From Brevibacillus choshinensis (GTDB lineage: Bacteria > Bacillota > Bacilli > Brevibacillales > Brevibacillaceae), in contig NZ_LJJB01000013.1 in NCBI RefSeq assembly GCF_001420695.1, forward strand, positions 594,120 through 658,119: a stretch of 64,000 nt of DNA. Reading direction: 5' to 3'. The translations under genes and the position numbers were made by a program. This document shows positions 35,291 to 45,339 of this stretch, one piece after another. Under the pieces are notes generated by a model that made no database searches, had not been told where the DNA came from, and worked only from the letters and a program-made list of their open reading frames with translations. Position 1 is the stretch's first letter. Each line of letters begins with the position of its first letter.

Positions 35291-35905
35291 ATGCGGGTCA
35301 TCTCAGGTGAACACAAAGGACGTAGGTTGGCAGCCGTTCCTGGTAAAGGAACTCGCCCTACGACTGACAAAGTGAAAGAATCGATTTTTAACATGATTGG
35401 TCCGTATTTTGACGGCGGGTGGGCGTTAGACCTGTATGCCGGCACGGGCGGTTTAGGGATTGAAGCCTTGAGCAGGGGAGTAGATCGTTCCGTTTTTGTG
35501 GAACGCGATGCTAGGGCGTTTGCTGTCGTAAAGCAAAACCTTGAGACATGCAGACTGGAAGGAAGTGCGGATCTGTACCGGATGGATGCCGATCGGGCGA
35601 TTCGTACATTGGCAACGCGAAAACAAGCGTTTGATCTTGTTTTTCTGGATCCACCGTATGCACAGCAAAAAATTGCCGAAGAAATCCGGCTGTTGCAAGA
35701 GCTGGATCTCTTGGCAGACGGAGCCTGGATCGTCGCCGAACACGATGTTGATGTAAAACTGCCGGAAGAGATTGGCGATTGTGTACAGGATCGTGCTTCG
35801 ACTTACGGGGATACGGCTGTCACGTTGTACTATTTTGATCGTGAATCCCAGGAGGAAATATCGGACATAGGATCAGACGAAGTAACGCAGTCCGAGGAAG
35901 GATGA
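35291..35905 (+). CDS. rsmD: 16S rRNA (guanine966-N2)-methyltransferase RsmD
   Basis: SAM-dependent methylation of G966 in 16S rRNA. The 204-residue protein starts MRVISGEHKGRRLAAVPG, contains ALDLYAGTGGLGIEALSRG (SAM-binding motif I) and the catalytic LDPPYAQ (DPPY, N6/N2 amino methylation). The C-terminal 25 residues are acidic and extend beyond the usual end. It is followed by coaD after six bases, as in Bacillus (ylbH-coaD). Confidence 0.94.
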   Translation: MRVISGEHKGRRLAAVPGKGTRPTTDKVKESIFNMIGPYFDGGWALDLYAGTGGLGIEALSRGVDRSVFVERDARAFAVVKQNLETCRLEGSADLYRMDADRAIRTLATRKQAFDLVFLDPPYAQQKIAEEIRLLQELDLLADGAWIVAEHDVDVKLPEEIGDCVQDRASTYGDTAVTLYYFDRESQEEISDIGSDEVTQSEEG

Positions 35906-35908
35906 TGA

Positions 35909-36391
<483 letters not shown>

Positions 36392-36394
36392 CTA

Positions 36395-37624
36395 TTAACG
36401 AGTATGGCTTGGACGTAAACGGCGAATCAAGACACTCGTCAAAAGCAATAAGGCGGTCAATCCTAAAACCAGCAGGCTGGAATGCCAGAACGTCTCCCAC
36501 CAACTGAATACAAGCATGCCTGAAGAGGTAGGTAAAAAGACAGGTAAGGTTTTTTCCGAGAGCCATGCACTTGAGCTGAGTGGACCCCAGAGCACAAAAG
36601 TCAGTACGGCTGCTACAAATGCGTGCGCTGAACGTGCGATTATATACGGAGCGACCCGAATATCCGTGTCACTCAAAATGCTCGCGACTTGGGCATGTAC
36701 ACTCAGTCCACCCCAAGAGAGAATCGCACTCGCGATGGCAGCCTTCCATACCATGGAGACACCATCGGGTACGACGCTGGCTGCTTGGGCTCCTAGTGTC
36801 ACTTCAAACAATCCAGCGACAATCGCATGAGAAAAGGCTGGCGGAAATCCAAACGGCACGAGGAAAATGGACAAGAACGTGCTGATGATTTGCGTGAGAT
36901 GAATCGCTGCAAACAACTGGATCAACACCGAGAAGACAATGATAAACCCGCCGATCATGAACAGAGTGTTCAAGGCAGATTGGACAGCATCTCCCATGAG
37001 CTTTCCAAAAGGACGCGCATCACGCACTCGCGCTCGATGCATGGCCTGGAGGGCTCTCAGTGGCAAGGGCAGGTGTGTCTTCTCCAAAGGCTTGCTGACT
37101 GTGGCAAAAGGCGCATGGAACCGGTAGATCAATCCCATGATCACAGCAGAGAGATAGTGGGTAAGAGCAAGTATGACTCCCATCTGTTCACTGTGAAAAA
37201 AACCAATGGCTACTGCACCCATGACGAACAACGGGTCACCTGTGGTCGTGAAGGAAACGAGACGTTCTCCCTCTGCCTGGGTCACATTTCCTTGTTGTCT
37301 CAAGCGCGTCGTCAGTTTGGCAGCGACAGGGTAACCGGACGAAAAACCCATTGCGAGAACAAATCCTCCCGTACCGGGAACGTTAAATAGCGGGCGCATC
37401 AGCGGTTCCAGTAAGACACCGACAAAGTGAACGACGCCGAGACCCATCAAAATCTCTGAGAGGACGATAAATGGTAGCGTGGATGGAAACACCACTTCCC
37501 ACCATATTTTCAATCCGCGGACTGCTGCCTCAAACGAGATTTGCGAATAGGCCACCAGCGTAAATACGAGGGCTATCGTCGAAAAGGCGAACAACAGGGT
37601 AAAAATCGGAGAGTGGCGTGACAT
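36395..37624 (-). CDS. ylbJ: Sporulation integral membrane protein YlbJ
   Basis: A 409-residue protein with many hydrophobic segments of the nucleoside-transporter-like/SpoIIIA-neighbour YlbJ family, made under sigma-E in the mother cell of Bacillus and needed for heat-resistant spores. Hallmarks: WWEVVFPSTLPFIVLSEIL near residue 38 and MGFSSGYPVAAKLTTRLR. The true start is ATG 37624 (after AGGAGGATTCC). Its place between coaD and ylbK is conserved with Bacillus, including the reversed strand. Confidence 0.92.
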   Translation of the reverse strand: MSRHSPIFTLLFAFSTIALVFTLVAYSQISFEAAVRGLKIWWEVVFPSTLPFIVLSEILMGLGVVHFVGVLLEPLMRPLFNVPGTGGFVLAMGFSSGYPVAAKLTTRLRQQGNVTQAEGERLVSFTTTGDPLFVMGAVAIGFFHSEQMGVILALTHYLSAVIMGLIYRFHAPFATVSKPLEKTHLPLPLRALQAMHRARVRDARPFGKLMGDAVQSALNTLFMIGGFIIVFSVLIQLFAAIHLTQIISTFLSIFLVPFGFPPAFSHAIVAGLFEVTLGAQAASVVPDGVSMVWKAAIASAILSWGGLSVHAQVASILSDTDIRVAPYIIARSAHAFVAAVLTFVLWGPLSSSAWLSEKTLPVFLPTSSGMLVFSWWETFWHSSLLVLGLTALLLLTSVLIRRLRPSHTR

Positions 37625-37758
37625 GGAATCCTCCTGAACCGACAACGAGATAGTACATGTCTACGTAACGAGTCGGCAAACTATGCTCGGGCATCCAACT
37701 TCAAGTATGAAAGGATCGTCGATTCCCTACATACGCTTGATACAGGGGGAATGTGATC

Positions 37759-38553
37759 ATGTCAGCGAAACGCAAACCGGTGGTAGGGGTAGCCCTCGGA
37801 TCAGGTGGAGCTCGGGGTTTTGCTCATATCGGCGTACTCAAGGCACTGGAGTCACATGGGATTAAAGTGGATATGCTAGCAGGCAGCAGTATGGGCAGTT
37901 TGATCGCGGCTGTCTATGCAAACGGTATTGAACCCCACATGATGGGAAAACTGGCGCAAAATCTAAAGCGCAAGCATTGGCTCGATTTGACCGTACCCAG
38001 TCTTGGCTTTGTTTCTGGTGAAAAAATCAAACAATTGATTCGACTTCTCACGCATGGCAAACGAATCGAGGAGTTGAACAAACCGCTTGCGATTGTAGCG
38101 ACGGATATTGAAAGTGGAGAACGAGTAGTTTTTCGTGAGGGACCGATTGATCAGGCTGTGCGAGCCAGCATCTCGATTCCCGGTATTTTTGTTCCGGAGA
38201 AGGTAGGGAACCGTCTGCTCGTCGACGGCGGAGTGATTGATCGAGTACCTGTGACCGTCATCCGTGAAATGGGCGCTGATATCGTGATTGCAGTCGACGT
38301 CGCGCAGGTGGATACGCCGATGAAAGTCTCGACCATTTTTGATGTCATTGCGCAAACCATTGATGTGATGGAACGGGAAATATTGAAACACAGGATCCTG
38401 TCTGCTGATCTCGTAATCCGACCGGATGTTGGACATTATAGCAGTATTGCATATAGCGGAGTCGAAGAAATAATCGAACTAGGTGAGCGTGCTGGGAAAG
38501 AACAAGTGCAGCGCATTCACGAATTGATCGAGAATTGGGAGGCAGTAGAATGA
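37759..38553 (+). CDS. ylbK: Patatin-like phospholipase YlbK
   Basis: A 264-residue cytoplasmic patatin-family serine hydrolase (RssA-like). Visible: the oxyanion hole GSGGARGFAHIGVL, nucleophile GSSMG (GxSxG) near residue 44, and VDGGVIDRVP carrying the DGG of the Ser-Asp dyad. The substrate is unknown. ATG 37759 is eight bases after AGGGGGA. It overlaps ylbL by four bases (ATGA). Confidence 0.9.
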   Translation: MSAKRKPVVGVALGSGGARGFAHIGVLKALESHGIKVDMLAGSSMGSLIAAVYANGIEPHMMGKLAQNLKRKHWLDLTVPSLGFVSGEKIKQLIRLLTHGKRIEELNKPLAIVATDIESGERVVFREGPIDQAVRASISIPGIFVPEKVGNRLLVDGGVIDRVPVTVIREMGADIVIAVDVAQVDTPMKVSTIFDVIAQTIDVMEREILKHRILSADLVIRPDVGHYSSIAYSGVEEIIELGERAGKEQVQRIHELIENWEAVE

Positions 38554-39617
38554 GTGAGGATCGGCTAAACTCCAATCAGAGAAGAGCGAAGGGTACCAAA
38601 GGCGTAAGCTGGGTACTAGCTCTAGCTTCAGTCGCGCTGGGCCTTTCCTTTTTTATCCCTACGAATTATTACATCACCCGGCCAGGTTCAGCCATTGAGC
38701 TGGCTCCGATGATTGAGGTAGAAGGCGGGAAGAAAGACGAATCCGGTTCCTTTATGCTGACCACTGTCCGCATGGGAGAGGCCAATCTTGCTTGGTATGT
38801 CTATGCCAAGGTTTCTCCAGACGCAGAGCTGATGCAAAAAGAACTGGTAGTGAGCCAGGGTGAAAGCAACGAAGACTTTGTCCGGCGAGAGCAGGCGGTC
38901 ATGGACAATTCGCAGAAGCTCGCGGAGGCAGTAGCATTCCGCCTCGCAGGGTACGATGTGAAAGTAGAGAAGCAGGGTGTCTGGGTCATGGGCACCATCG
39001 AGGGCCTTCCTGCGAAAAAGGAATTGAAGATCGGGGATGTCATCACGTCTGTTGACGGAGTACCTACTACAGAAGCCAAAGACCTGCTTCAGGTGCTCTC
39101 GAAAAAGAAAGCGGGAGACTCTGTAACGATTACATATTCGAGAGATGGACAAGAAGCAAAAACGATGTTAACCTTGGTACCACTGCCTGAATCTAAGTCG
39201 GTCGGAATCGGTGTGCGCCCGGATAACAAGCAAAATATTGTGATCCCCAAAAAGGTGAATATCGCATCCAATGGAATCGGAGGTCCATCTGCTGGGTTGA
39301 TGATGACGTTGGAGATTTTCGACCAATTAAAAACAGATACAGATTTGACAAAGGGCTACAAAATCGCAGGGACGGGTACCATCTCGTTAGACGGTACAGT
39401 AGGTCGCATCGGTGGAATCAATCACAAGGTCGTAGCGGCGGACAAGGCAGGTGCAGACATCTTTTTTGCCCCGCAGGATACACCCGGAGCTGATTCCAAT
39501 TATGAAGAGGCTTTAGCGACTGCAAAGCGCATTGGGACCAAGATGCGTGTCGTGCCGGTCAAGACCGTGAAAGATGCGGTTACGTATCTAAATGAGCAGC
39601 CGAAGAAACCTTCCTGA
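38550..39617 (+). CDS. ylbL: PDZ-containing Lon-type membrane protease YlbL
   Basis: A 355-residue protease with an N-terminal membrane helix (about 20-42), a PDZ domain (about 130-205, KKELKIGDVITSVDGVPTTE) and a Lon-type Ser-Lys domain. The catalytic Ser is in GIGGPSAGLMM and Lys in GINHKVVAADKAGA. In Bacillus YlbL degrades the cell-division inhibitor YneA after DNA damage. The start ATG 38550 follows GGGAGG. Confidence 0.92.
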   Translation: MSEDRLNSNQRRAKGTKGVSWVLALASVALGLSFFIPTNYYITRPGSAIELAPMIEVEGGKKDESGSFMLTTVRMGEANLAWYVYAKVSPDAELMQKELVVSQGESNEDFVRREQAVMDNSQKLAEAVAFRLAGYDVKVEKQGVWVMGTIEGLPAKKELKIGDVITSVDGVPTTEAKDLLQVLSKKKAGDSVTITYSRDGQEAKTMLTLVPLPESKSVGIGVRPDNKQNIVIPKKVNIASNGIGGPSAGLMMTLEIFDQLKTDTDLTKGYKIAGTGTISLDGTVGRIGGINHKVVAADKAGADIFFAPQDTPGADSNYEEALATAKRIGTKMRVVPVKTVKDAVTYLNEQPKKPS

Positions 39618-39643
39618 CGATATAAGCTGTCAAGGGAAAATGG

Positions 39644-39672
39644 TTGACAAAGCTTTGGGCAGGGTCTATAAT
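39644..39672 (+). promoter_or_regulatory. Strong sigma-A promoter before ylbN-rpmF
   Basis: TTGACA, 17 bases, TATAAT: consensus match at all twelve positions, about 29 bases before the ylbN start. Confidence 0.92.
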
Positions 39673-39700
39673 CATCCTTGTTGTGCATGAGGTGAAAGCT

Positions 39701-40222
39701 ATGAATATTAAGTTGACAGAGTTAGAGCATCGCAAGGGAGAGCCGTTACCGTTTCAGTTGACGCTCGATGCGACAGAACTGAAAAAGCGCCATCACGAGA
39801 TCAGAGGAATTACTCCGGTCGAAGCGAAAGGCGAAGCGGTACAGCTAGGCAATCTCTATTATGTAAAAGGTGATTTGAAAGCGGACGTAGATTTTATATG
39901 CGCTCGTTGTCTCAATCCTTTTACACACCATGCGTCAGTTGCATTTTCCGAGACCTTTGCACCCGAAGATGATCCGATTCTTCGTGAGGATGAGGACAGT
40001 GACATTCTTCCGCTAGAAGGCGATGAGATCCAATTGGACTCACTGCTCCAGGAAGATTTTCTGCTCGCCATGCCGACCTTCCCACTTTGTGAGGAAGATT
40101 GTAAAGGGCTGTGCCCGACGTGCGGTGTCAATCGCAACGAAGTGGCCTGCAGCTGTACGAACGAACGGATTGACCCACGTTTAGCAGGGTTGGCTGATTT
40201 GTTCAAAGATAGCAACAAGTAG
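39701..40222 (+). CDS. ylbN: DUF177 family protein YlbN (YceD-like)
   Basis: A 173-residue protein of the DUF177 family, nearly always next to rpmF and linked in other bacteria and plastids to 23S rRNA accumulation. It has FICARCLNPF in the middle and a Cys-rich end LCEEDCKGLCPTCG plus ACSC that could bind zinc. An acidic stretch (EDDPILREDEDSD) lies between. ATG 39701 follows GAGGTG. Confidence 0.9.
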   Translation: MNIKLTELEHRKGEPLPFQLTLDATELKKRHHEIRGITPVEAKGEAVQLGNLYYVKGDLKADVDFICARCLNPFTHHASVAFSETFAPEDDPILREDEDSDILPLEGDEIQLDSLLQEDFLLAMPTFPLCEEDCKGLCPTCGVNRNEVACSCTNERIDPRLAGLADLFKDSNK

Positions 40223-40364
40223 TCGTTCCTATTGTTTTCAAGATGGGACGCCGATCTTACCGATTGGAGCGTCTCATTTTTGAAGGATGGCATAAGCTTT
40301 CGCCTATACTATCCACCCAAATAGAGCATCTTAGCATTTGTCAGTTGAAGGAGGTGTAAGGAAG

Positions 40365-40535
40365 ATGGCAGTACCTCAACGGAGAACTTCCAAAACCCGT
40401 AAAAGAATGCGTCGTACGCACTTCAAATTAGAGATTCCAGGCATGATCAAATGCGATAATTGCAGCGAATACAAGCTTGCGCATCGCGTTTGCCCAAGCT
40501 GCGGTCACTACAAAGGTGTGAAAGTAGCGAAGTAA
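40365..40535 (+). CDS. rpmF: 50S ribosomal protein L32
   Basis: A 56-residue basic ribosomal protein starting [20 protein letters not shown]. It is the zinc-binding (C+) form with CDNC and CPSC pairs. The start follows AAGGAGGTGTAAGGAAG. It is transcribed with ylbN and followed by a terminator. Confidence 0.97.
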   Translation: MAVPQRRTSKTRKRMRRTHFKLEIPGMIKCDNCSEYKLAHRVCPSCGHYKGVKVAK

Positions 40536-40549
40536 GATCCGCTGCTCAA

Positions 40550-40582
40550 AAAGGCAAGGTGAGAAATCACCTTGTCTTTTTT
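40550..40582 (+). terminator. Terminator after rpmF
   Basis: GGCAAGGTG, loop AGAAAT, CACCTTGTC and TTTTTT. Confidence 0.9.
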
Positions 40583-40718
40583 ATGTACAAAAAAGCTAAG
40601 TGCTAAATTGAAGAAACACTTACAATTACTTAAGAATGCTTATTTTTACTTGCGCGAGTTGCGAGAATGACTTACAATGATCATGAAATGAGTCGGTTGC
40701 AAATGGATGGAGTGGAAG

Positions 40719-41492
40719 ATGATGTATCAAGAAGAGAGGCTTGCGGCCATCTTGCACTATTTGCAGGACCATCAGCGGATCAGTGTACAGGATGTGGTAG
40801 AGCAGTTCGGAGTCTCCCGTGATACGGCCAGGCGAGATATTGTAAAGCTGGAGGAACAGGGACAAATTCTCCGTACTCGTGGCGGGGCTATTTTGCCCAC
40901 GCTTTCCAAGAAGAGTTATTCCTACCAGGAGCGCATGCAGCTCGATCTGACAGGAAAGCGAAGCATTGCAGCCATAGCGGCAGGTCTGGTCAAGAATGGT
41001 GACTACTTGTTGCTGGATGCATCCACCACTGTCCAGCTTGCCATCGAATCCTTGGAAACCACGGATCACGTCATCATCACAAGCTCACTCGCAGCGGCTT
41101 CCAGTCTCGCAGGAAAAAAGGGCTTTCAGGTAAAACTGCTAGGCGGAGATGTCCATCCCGAAGATCAATATGCATACGGTTCTCGTACGATTCAAAACCT
41201 CTCCGATTACCATGTTGATAAGCTGTTTATCGGGGCGTGCGGAATCACCCCTCATGGACTTGTTTCACCAACAGAGGAGTCCGGCTATTTGATTAAAGAA
41301 ATGATGAAACGAGCTGATCAGGTCATCGTGCTGGCGGATCACTCCAAATTTGGCAAGTCGATGCTGTATCGAGTGGCAGAACTACACCAGCTGGACATCA
41401 TTGTGACAGACCAAAAGCCGAATGCGGATCTGGTCGAAGCGCTGTTACGTCATGAAGTCGAGCTCCTGGTTGCAGAGGACATACACGAATAA
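40719..41492 (+). CDS. DeoR family transcriptional regulator
   Basis: A 257-residue sugar-type repressor. The N-terminal winged helix is RISVQDVVEQFGVSRDTARR with RTRGGAI as the DeoR signature end, and the C-terminal sensor domain (isomerase-like fold) contains LLLDASTTVQLAI, LFIGACGITPHG and VLADHSKFGK. The effector would be a phosphorylated sugar. No sugar genes are adjacent. It interrupts the rpmF-fapR region compared with Bacillus. ATG 40719 follows GGAGTGGAAG; 40722 is equally possible. Confidence 0.88.
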   Translation: MMYQEERLAAILHYLQDHQRISVQDVVEQFGVSRDTARRDIVKLEEQGQILRTRGGAILPTLSKKSYSYQERMQLDLTGKRSIAAIAAGLVKNGDYLLLDASTTVQLAIESLETTDHVIITSSLAAASSLAGKKGFQVKLLGGDVHPEDQYAYGSRTIQNLSDYHVDKLFIGACGITPHGLVSPTEESGYLIKEMMKRADQVIVLADHSKFGKSMLYRVAELHQLDIIVTDQKPNADLVEALLRHEVELLVAEDIHE

Positions 41493-41562
41493 GCGGGTAA
41501 ACTTCACTTGGCTGGCGTGATTGGCTTTTAAATAGCGTGACAGCAAGTGAATTTATCAGAGG

Positions 41563-41597
41563 AAGTCCTTCTTACGGAAGGGCTTTCTCTTTTTTGG
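41563..41597 (+). terminator. Terminator after the DeoR-type gene
   Basis: AGTCCTTC, short loop, GGAAGGGCT followed by TTCTCTTTTTT. An 8-bp inverted repeat TTCACTTG/CAAGTGAA (41503-41551) lies before it. Confidence 0.65.
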
Positions 41598-41653
41598 ATG
41601 ATGTTGTGTTCGGATATATGACGAGACCATAGTGCCATTTTCACCAACTTTGC

Positions 41654-41704
41654 TTGTAATTCAGGGAAACCTCCCTTATACTTTGTTTGGTACCAGGTAT
41701 TAAA
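41654..41704 (+). promoter_or_regulatory. fapR promoter overlapped by a FapR box
   Basis: TTGTAA (41654-41659), 17 bases, TATACT (41677-41682). Directly after it TTTGGTACCAGGTATTAAA (41686-41704) is a close match to the FapR operator (TTAGTACC-x-GGTACTAA type) with its core TACCAGGTA. It covers the expected transcription start, as in FapR autoregulation controlled by malonyl-CoA. Confidence 0.82.
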
Positions 41705-41732
41705 GACTGATCGCAATCATAGATAGGAATAC

Positions 41733-42323
41733 ATGAACCTTGCTGGGGGGGTGTCGAGCATCGCCCGCTTGCCGAAAAAAGATCGCCAGACTCGATTGGT
41801 GCAATCATTGCAAGAAAATCCTTTTGCGACTGACGAGGATCTGGCTGAGTTATTTCATGTCAGTATTCAAACAATACGTTTAGACCGATTGGAATTAGGG
41901 ATACCAGAGTTGCGCGAGCGGATCAAATCGGTGGCAGAGAAAAGTCTGGACCCGGTAAAGTCTCTCGGGATTGATGAAGTCATTGGTGAGATCATCGATC
42001 TGCAGCTTGATTCCCAAGCGATTTCCGTTTTGGAAATCAAGGAAGAGCACGTCTTTTCACGAACACAAATTGCTCGTGGACACTACATATTTGCTCAGGC
42101 CAACTCATTGGCTGTGGCAGTCATCAATGCGGATGTGGCACTGACAGCGACGGCGAGAATTCGCTTCGTTCGACCTGTGCGGGCGGGTGAAAAGCTAGTT
42201 GCAAAGGCACTGGTACGGAGTCGCAACGGCGATGAGTGCAAAGTACGCGTAGAGACAAAAGTGCAAGGCGAATTGGTCTTTACCGCAACGTTCCGCGTCG
42301 TCGGAATGTCAGCTGTCCAATAA
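41733..42323 (+). CDS. fapR: Fatty acid and phospholipid synthesis repressor FapR
   Basis: A 196-residue repressor of lipid synthesis released by malonyl-CoA. The N-terminal helix-turn-helix ([20 protein letters not shown]) is followed by a hot-dog fold effector domain ([20 protein letters not shown]). The start is uncertain: ATG 41733 has only AGGAAT upstream; the G-run at 41743-41750 would serve a later start not visible as a normal codon. It heads the lipid operon with plsX. Confidence 0.93.
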   Translation: MNLAGGVSSIARLPKKDRQTRLVQSLQENPFATDEDLAELFHVSIQTIRLDRLELGIPELRERIKSVAEKSLDPVKSLGIDEVIGEIIDLQLDSQAISVLEIKEEHVFSRTQIARGHYIFAQANSLAVAVINADVALTATARIRFVRPVRAGEKLVAKALVRSRNGDECKVRVETKVQGELVFTATFRVVGMSAVQ

Positions 42324-42356
42324 ACGGCATGGTTGAAAACTAAGGAGGAGACTCGG

Positions 42357-43364
42357 TTGCGAATTGCAGTGGATGCGATGGGCGGAGACAACGCACCGCG
42401 CAGTACGGTGCAGGGAGCGTTGGCTGCCATCAAGGAAAACCCATCCATAACAGTTGTTTTGGTGGGAGATGAACAAGGCATTCGGAGCCATCTGCCGGGA
42501 GAGATTCCGGCAAACATTGAGATTGTACCTACTTCAGAAGTGATTGAAACGGATGATGAACCCGTGAAGGCAGTGCGGAAGAAGAAAAACTCTTCCCTCG
42601 TCGTAGCAGTCCAGATGGCACGCGAAAATTTGGTGGATGCTGCGATATCGGCAGGAAACACCGGTGCTCTCATGACAGCAGGGTTACTATATGCAGGGCG
42701 TATGGATGGGATCGAACGTCCAGCTCTGGCAGCCTTTATCCCGAATATTAAAGGGCGCGTGACATTGACGTTGGATGTCGGTGCCAATATGGACGCAAAA
42801 CCGCATCATTTGCTGCAATATGCGCTGATGGGCAGTCTTTACGCGGAGCGCGTGCTTGGTTTTGAACGCCCGACTGTAGGACTGCTGAATGTGGGAACAG
42901 AAGAGGGCAAAGGGAACGAACTGACCAAGGCTGTCTTTCCGTTGCTTGCTGAGGCAGATCTGAATTTTGTCGGAAACGTAGAAGCTCGCGACGTCCTGCA
43001 AGGGGCATGCGATGTTCTCGTTTGCGACGGATTTGTAGGAAATGTTTTGTTAAAAGCTGTCGAAGGCTCTGCATCTACAATCTTTTCGCAGTTAAAGCAG
43101 GAGTTTACTTCCAGCCTGATTAATAAGGTAGGGGCGGCAATTCTCAAGCCAGGATTGATTCGCTTTAAAAAACGCATGGACTATGCGGAATACGGTGGAG
43201 CACCACTACTCGGCTTGCGCAGCCCTGTCATCAAGGCGCATGGGTCGTCTGATGAAAAGGCGATCAAGAATGCGATTGCCAGTGCTGCTCGCTTTGTGAA
43301 ACAAGACGTCAACGAAATTATTGCGCAAGCTCTACAGAAAAATAGTACGGGAGAAAGCGAGTGA
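42357..43364 (+). CDS. plsX: Phosphate acyltransferase PlsX
   Basis: Converts acyl-ACP to acyl-phosphate for phosphatidic acid synthesis. The 335-residue protein begins LRIAVDAMGGDNAPRSTVQG and contains AISAGNTGALMTAGL and VCDGFVGNVLLKAVEG, all PlsX hallmarks. The start is TTG 42357 with AAGGAGG eight bases upstream; upstream in-frame ATG 42333 lacks one. It overlaps fabH by four bases. Confidence 0.95.
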   Translation: MRIAVDAMGGDNAPRSTVQGALAAIKENPSITVVLVGDEQGIRSHLPGEIPANIEIVPTSEVIETDDEPVKAVRKKKNSSLVVAVQMARENLVDAAISAGNTGALMTAGLLYAGRMDGIERPALAAFIPNIKGRVTLTLDVGANMDAKPHHLLQYALMGSLYAERVLGFERPTVGLLNVGTEEGKGNELTKAVFPLLAEADLNFVGNVEARDVLQGACDVLVCDGFVGNVLLKAVEGSASTIFSQLKQEFTSSLINKVGAAILKPGLIRFKKRMDYAEYGGAPLLGLRSPVIKAHGSSDEKAIKNAIASAARFVKQDVNEIIAQALQKNSTGESE

Positions 43365-44389
43365 AGCAGATGAATGGCAAACGTTCAGTAGGTATTTTGG
43401 CAACTGGCTCCTACACCCCTGATCGGGTGTTGTCCAACTTTGATCTGGAGAAAATGGTGGATACTTCGGATGAGTGGATCGTATCGCGTACGGGTATTCG
43501 TGAACGCCGCATTAGTTCCCCGGATCAAGCTTCTTCTGACTTGGCGTACGAGGCAGCAAAAAAGGCATTAGCCAAAGCAAACCTGAGTCCAGAACAATTG
43601 GACTTGATTATTGTCGCAACCGTGACACCAGACACGATGTTTCCATCTACGGCTTGCATTTTGCAGGATAAACTAGGAGCGACTCGGGCGGCAGCCATGG
43701 ATTTGTCAGCGGCTTGCACCGGCTTCTTGTATGGAATCACGACAGCGACCCAGTTTATCTCCAACGGCCTTTACAAATACGTGCTTGTCGTAGGTGTAGA
43801 GAGCCTTTCCAAAATTACAAACTACAAAGATCGTAATACATGCGTACTGTTCGGCGACGGCGCAGGTGCAGCTGTCATCGGTGAAGTTCAGGATGGCTAT
43901 GGCTTCCAATCCTTTGAACTGGGTGCAGACGGATCGGGTGGACCATTGCTCTGCATGCCAGCAGGTGGTTCACGCATTCCAGCATCTAATGAAAGCATAG
44001 AAAACGATTTGCACTACCTCGCTATGGCGGGTGGTGAAGTTTTTAAATTCGCAGTTCGCGTGATGAACTCTGCGACTGAAGCGGTATTGAACAAAGCTGG
44101 CTTGTCAAAGGACGACATTGATCTCTTGGTGCCACATCAGGCGAACAAACGCATTATTGATTCGGCTGTACAGCGCTTTGGATTGAATGAAGACAAGGTA
44201 GTCATTAACCTCGACCGTTACGGAAACATGTCATCTGCTTCGATTCCGGTAGCGTTGGATGAAGCAGTTCAAGATGGGCGTGTAAAAGAAGGCGACCATC
44301 TGGTTCTCGTAGGCTTCGGAGGAGGTTTGACTTGGGGGGCAACGCTCCTGAAATGGTCAACCACACCTGTTGAAGGGAGCGAGAAGTAA
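43361..44389 (+). CDS. fabH: 3-oxoacyl-ACP synthase III FabH
   Basis: Starts fatty acid chains by condensing acyl-CoA with malonyl-ACP. At 342 residues it is slightly longer than usual (about 315-330). The catalytic triad is visible: Cys in DLSAACTGFLYG, His in LVPHQANKRI, Asn in RYGNMSSAS. GTG 43361 follows GGGAG; the ATG three codons in is an alternative. In Bacillus subtilis fabH is not in the fapR-plsX operon, so its position here is a local difference. It overlaps fabD by one base. Confidence 0.95.
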   Translation: MKQMNGKRSVGILATGSYTPDRVLSNFDLEKMVDTSDEWIVSRTGIRERRISSPDQASSDLAYEAAKKALAKANLSPEQLDLIIVATVTPDTMFPSTACILQDKLGATRAAAMDLSAACTGFLYGITTATQFISNGLYKYVLVVGVESLSKITNYKDRNTCVLFGDGAGAAVIGEVQDGYGFQSFELGADGSGGPLLCMPAGGSRIPASNESIENDLHYLAMAGGEVFKFAVRVMNSATEAVLNKAGLSKDDIDLLVPHQANKRIIDSAVQRFGLNEDKVVINLDRYGNMSSASIPVALDEAVQDGRVKEGDHLVLVGFGGGLTWGATLLKWSTTPVEGSEK

Positions 44390-45339
44390 TGGGGAAAGTC
44401 GCATTCGTTTTTCCAGGTCAAGGCTCGCAATTCGTAGGCATGGGCCAGGCCCTTACCGAACAATCCGAGGCTGCACGTCTCGTATTTCAACAAGCGGATG
44501 AAGCACTTGGCTTTTCGTTATCGGGCCTGTGCTTTGAAGGCCCGGAGGAAGCGCTTCGTTTGACAGCGAATACTCAGCCGGCGATTTTGACTGCGAGTGT
44601 TGCTGTTTTGTCCGCTTTTCAAGAGAAACAGCCTGGTTTTCAACCGGATTTTGTAGCTGGTCACAGCTTGGGTGAATACTCCGCACTGGTTGCAGCAGGA
44701 GCTCTTTCTTTTGCAGATGCGGTGAAGACCGTACGTGCGCGTGGACAATTCATGGAAGAGGCAGTTCCAGCGGGTGAAGGTGCGATGTCTGCTGTGCTGA
44801 ACATGGATCGTTCCGCATTGCATACTGTATGTGAAGAAGTGACCGCATCTGGACATCCGGTGCAGCTGGCAAACATGAACTGTGCAGGTCAAATTGTGAT
44901 TTCCGGTTCGGCTGAAGGTGTCAAACTCGCAGGTGAAAAAGCGAAGGAAGCCGGAGCAAAACGCGTCCTGCCGCTCAATGTTAGCGGACCGTTCCACTCC
45001 AGCCTGATGCAGCCAGCTGCTGACAAGCTTCATGCCGTATTAGCAGGAGTCACTGTACAGGATGCCAAGATTCCTGTCGTGGCCAATGTCTCCGCAAGAC
45101 CAGTATCGGAAGCACAGATGATCGTGGACAGTTTGGTTCAACAAGTGTCTGCTCCTGTTCTTTGGGAAGACTCGGTACAGTGGATGGTAGAACAAGGTGT
45201 TACGACCTTCGTTGAAATTGGCCCGGGTAAAGTGTTGGCTGGTTTGATCAAGAAGATTGCTCCTGCAGAGACGACCATTATTTCGGTGCAAGATATGGAT
45301 TCATTGACAGAGCTGTTGAACGGAGGGGTACTATGCTAG
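44389..45339 (+). CDS. fabD: Malonyl-CoA:ACP transacylase FabD
   Basis: Moves malonyl from CoA to ACP. The 316-residue protein has [14 protein letters not shown] at the start, the nucleophile Ser in [10 protein letters not shown] near residue 91, and the catalytic His in GPFHSSLM. Overlaps its neighbours on both sides (fabH and fabG), so translation is coupled. Confidence 0.96.
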   Translation: MGKVAFVFPGQGSQFVGMGQALTEQSEAARLVFQQADEALGFSLSGLCFEGPEEALRLTANTQPAILTASVAVLSAFQEKQPGFQPDFVAGHSLGEYSALVAAGALSFADAVKTVRARGQFMEEAVPAGEGAMSAVLNMDRSALHTVCEEVTASGHPVQLANMNCAGQIVISGSAEGVKLAGEKAKEAGAKRVLPLNVSGPFHSSLMQPAADKLHAVLAGVTVQDAKIPVVANVSARPVSEAQMIVDSLVQQVSAPVLWEDSVQWMVEQGVTTFVEIGPGKVLAGLIKKIAPAETTIISVQDMDSLTELLNGGVLC

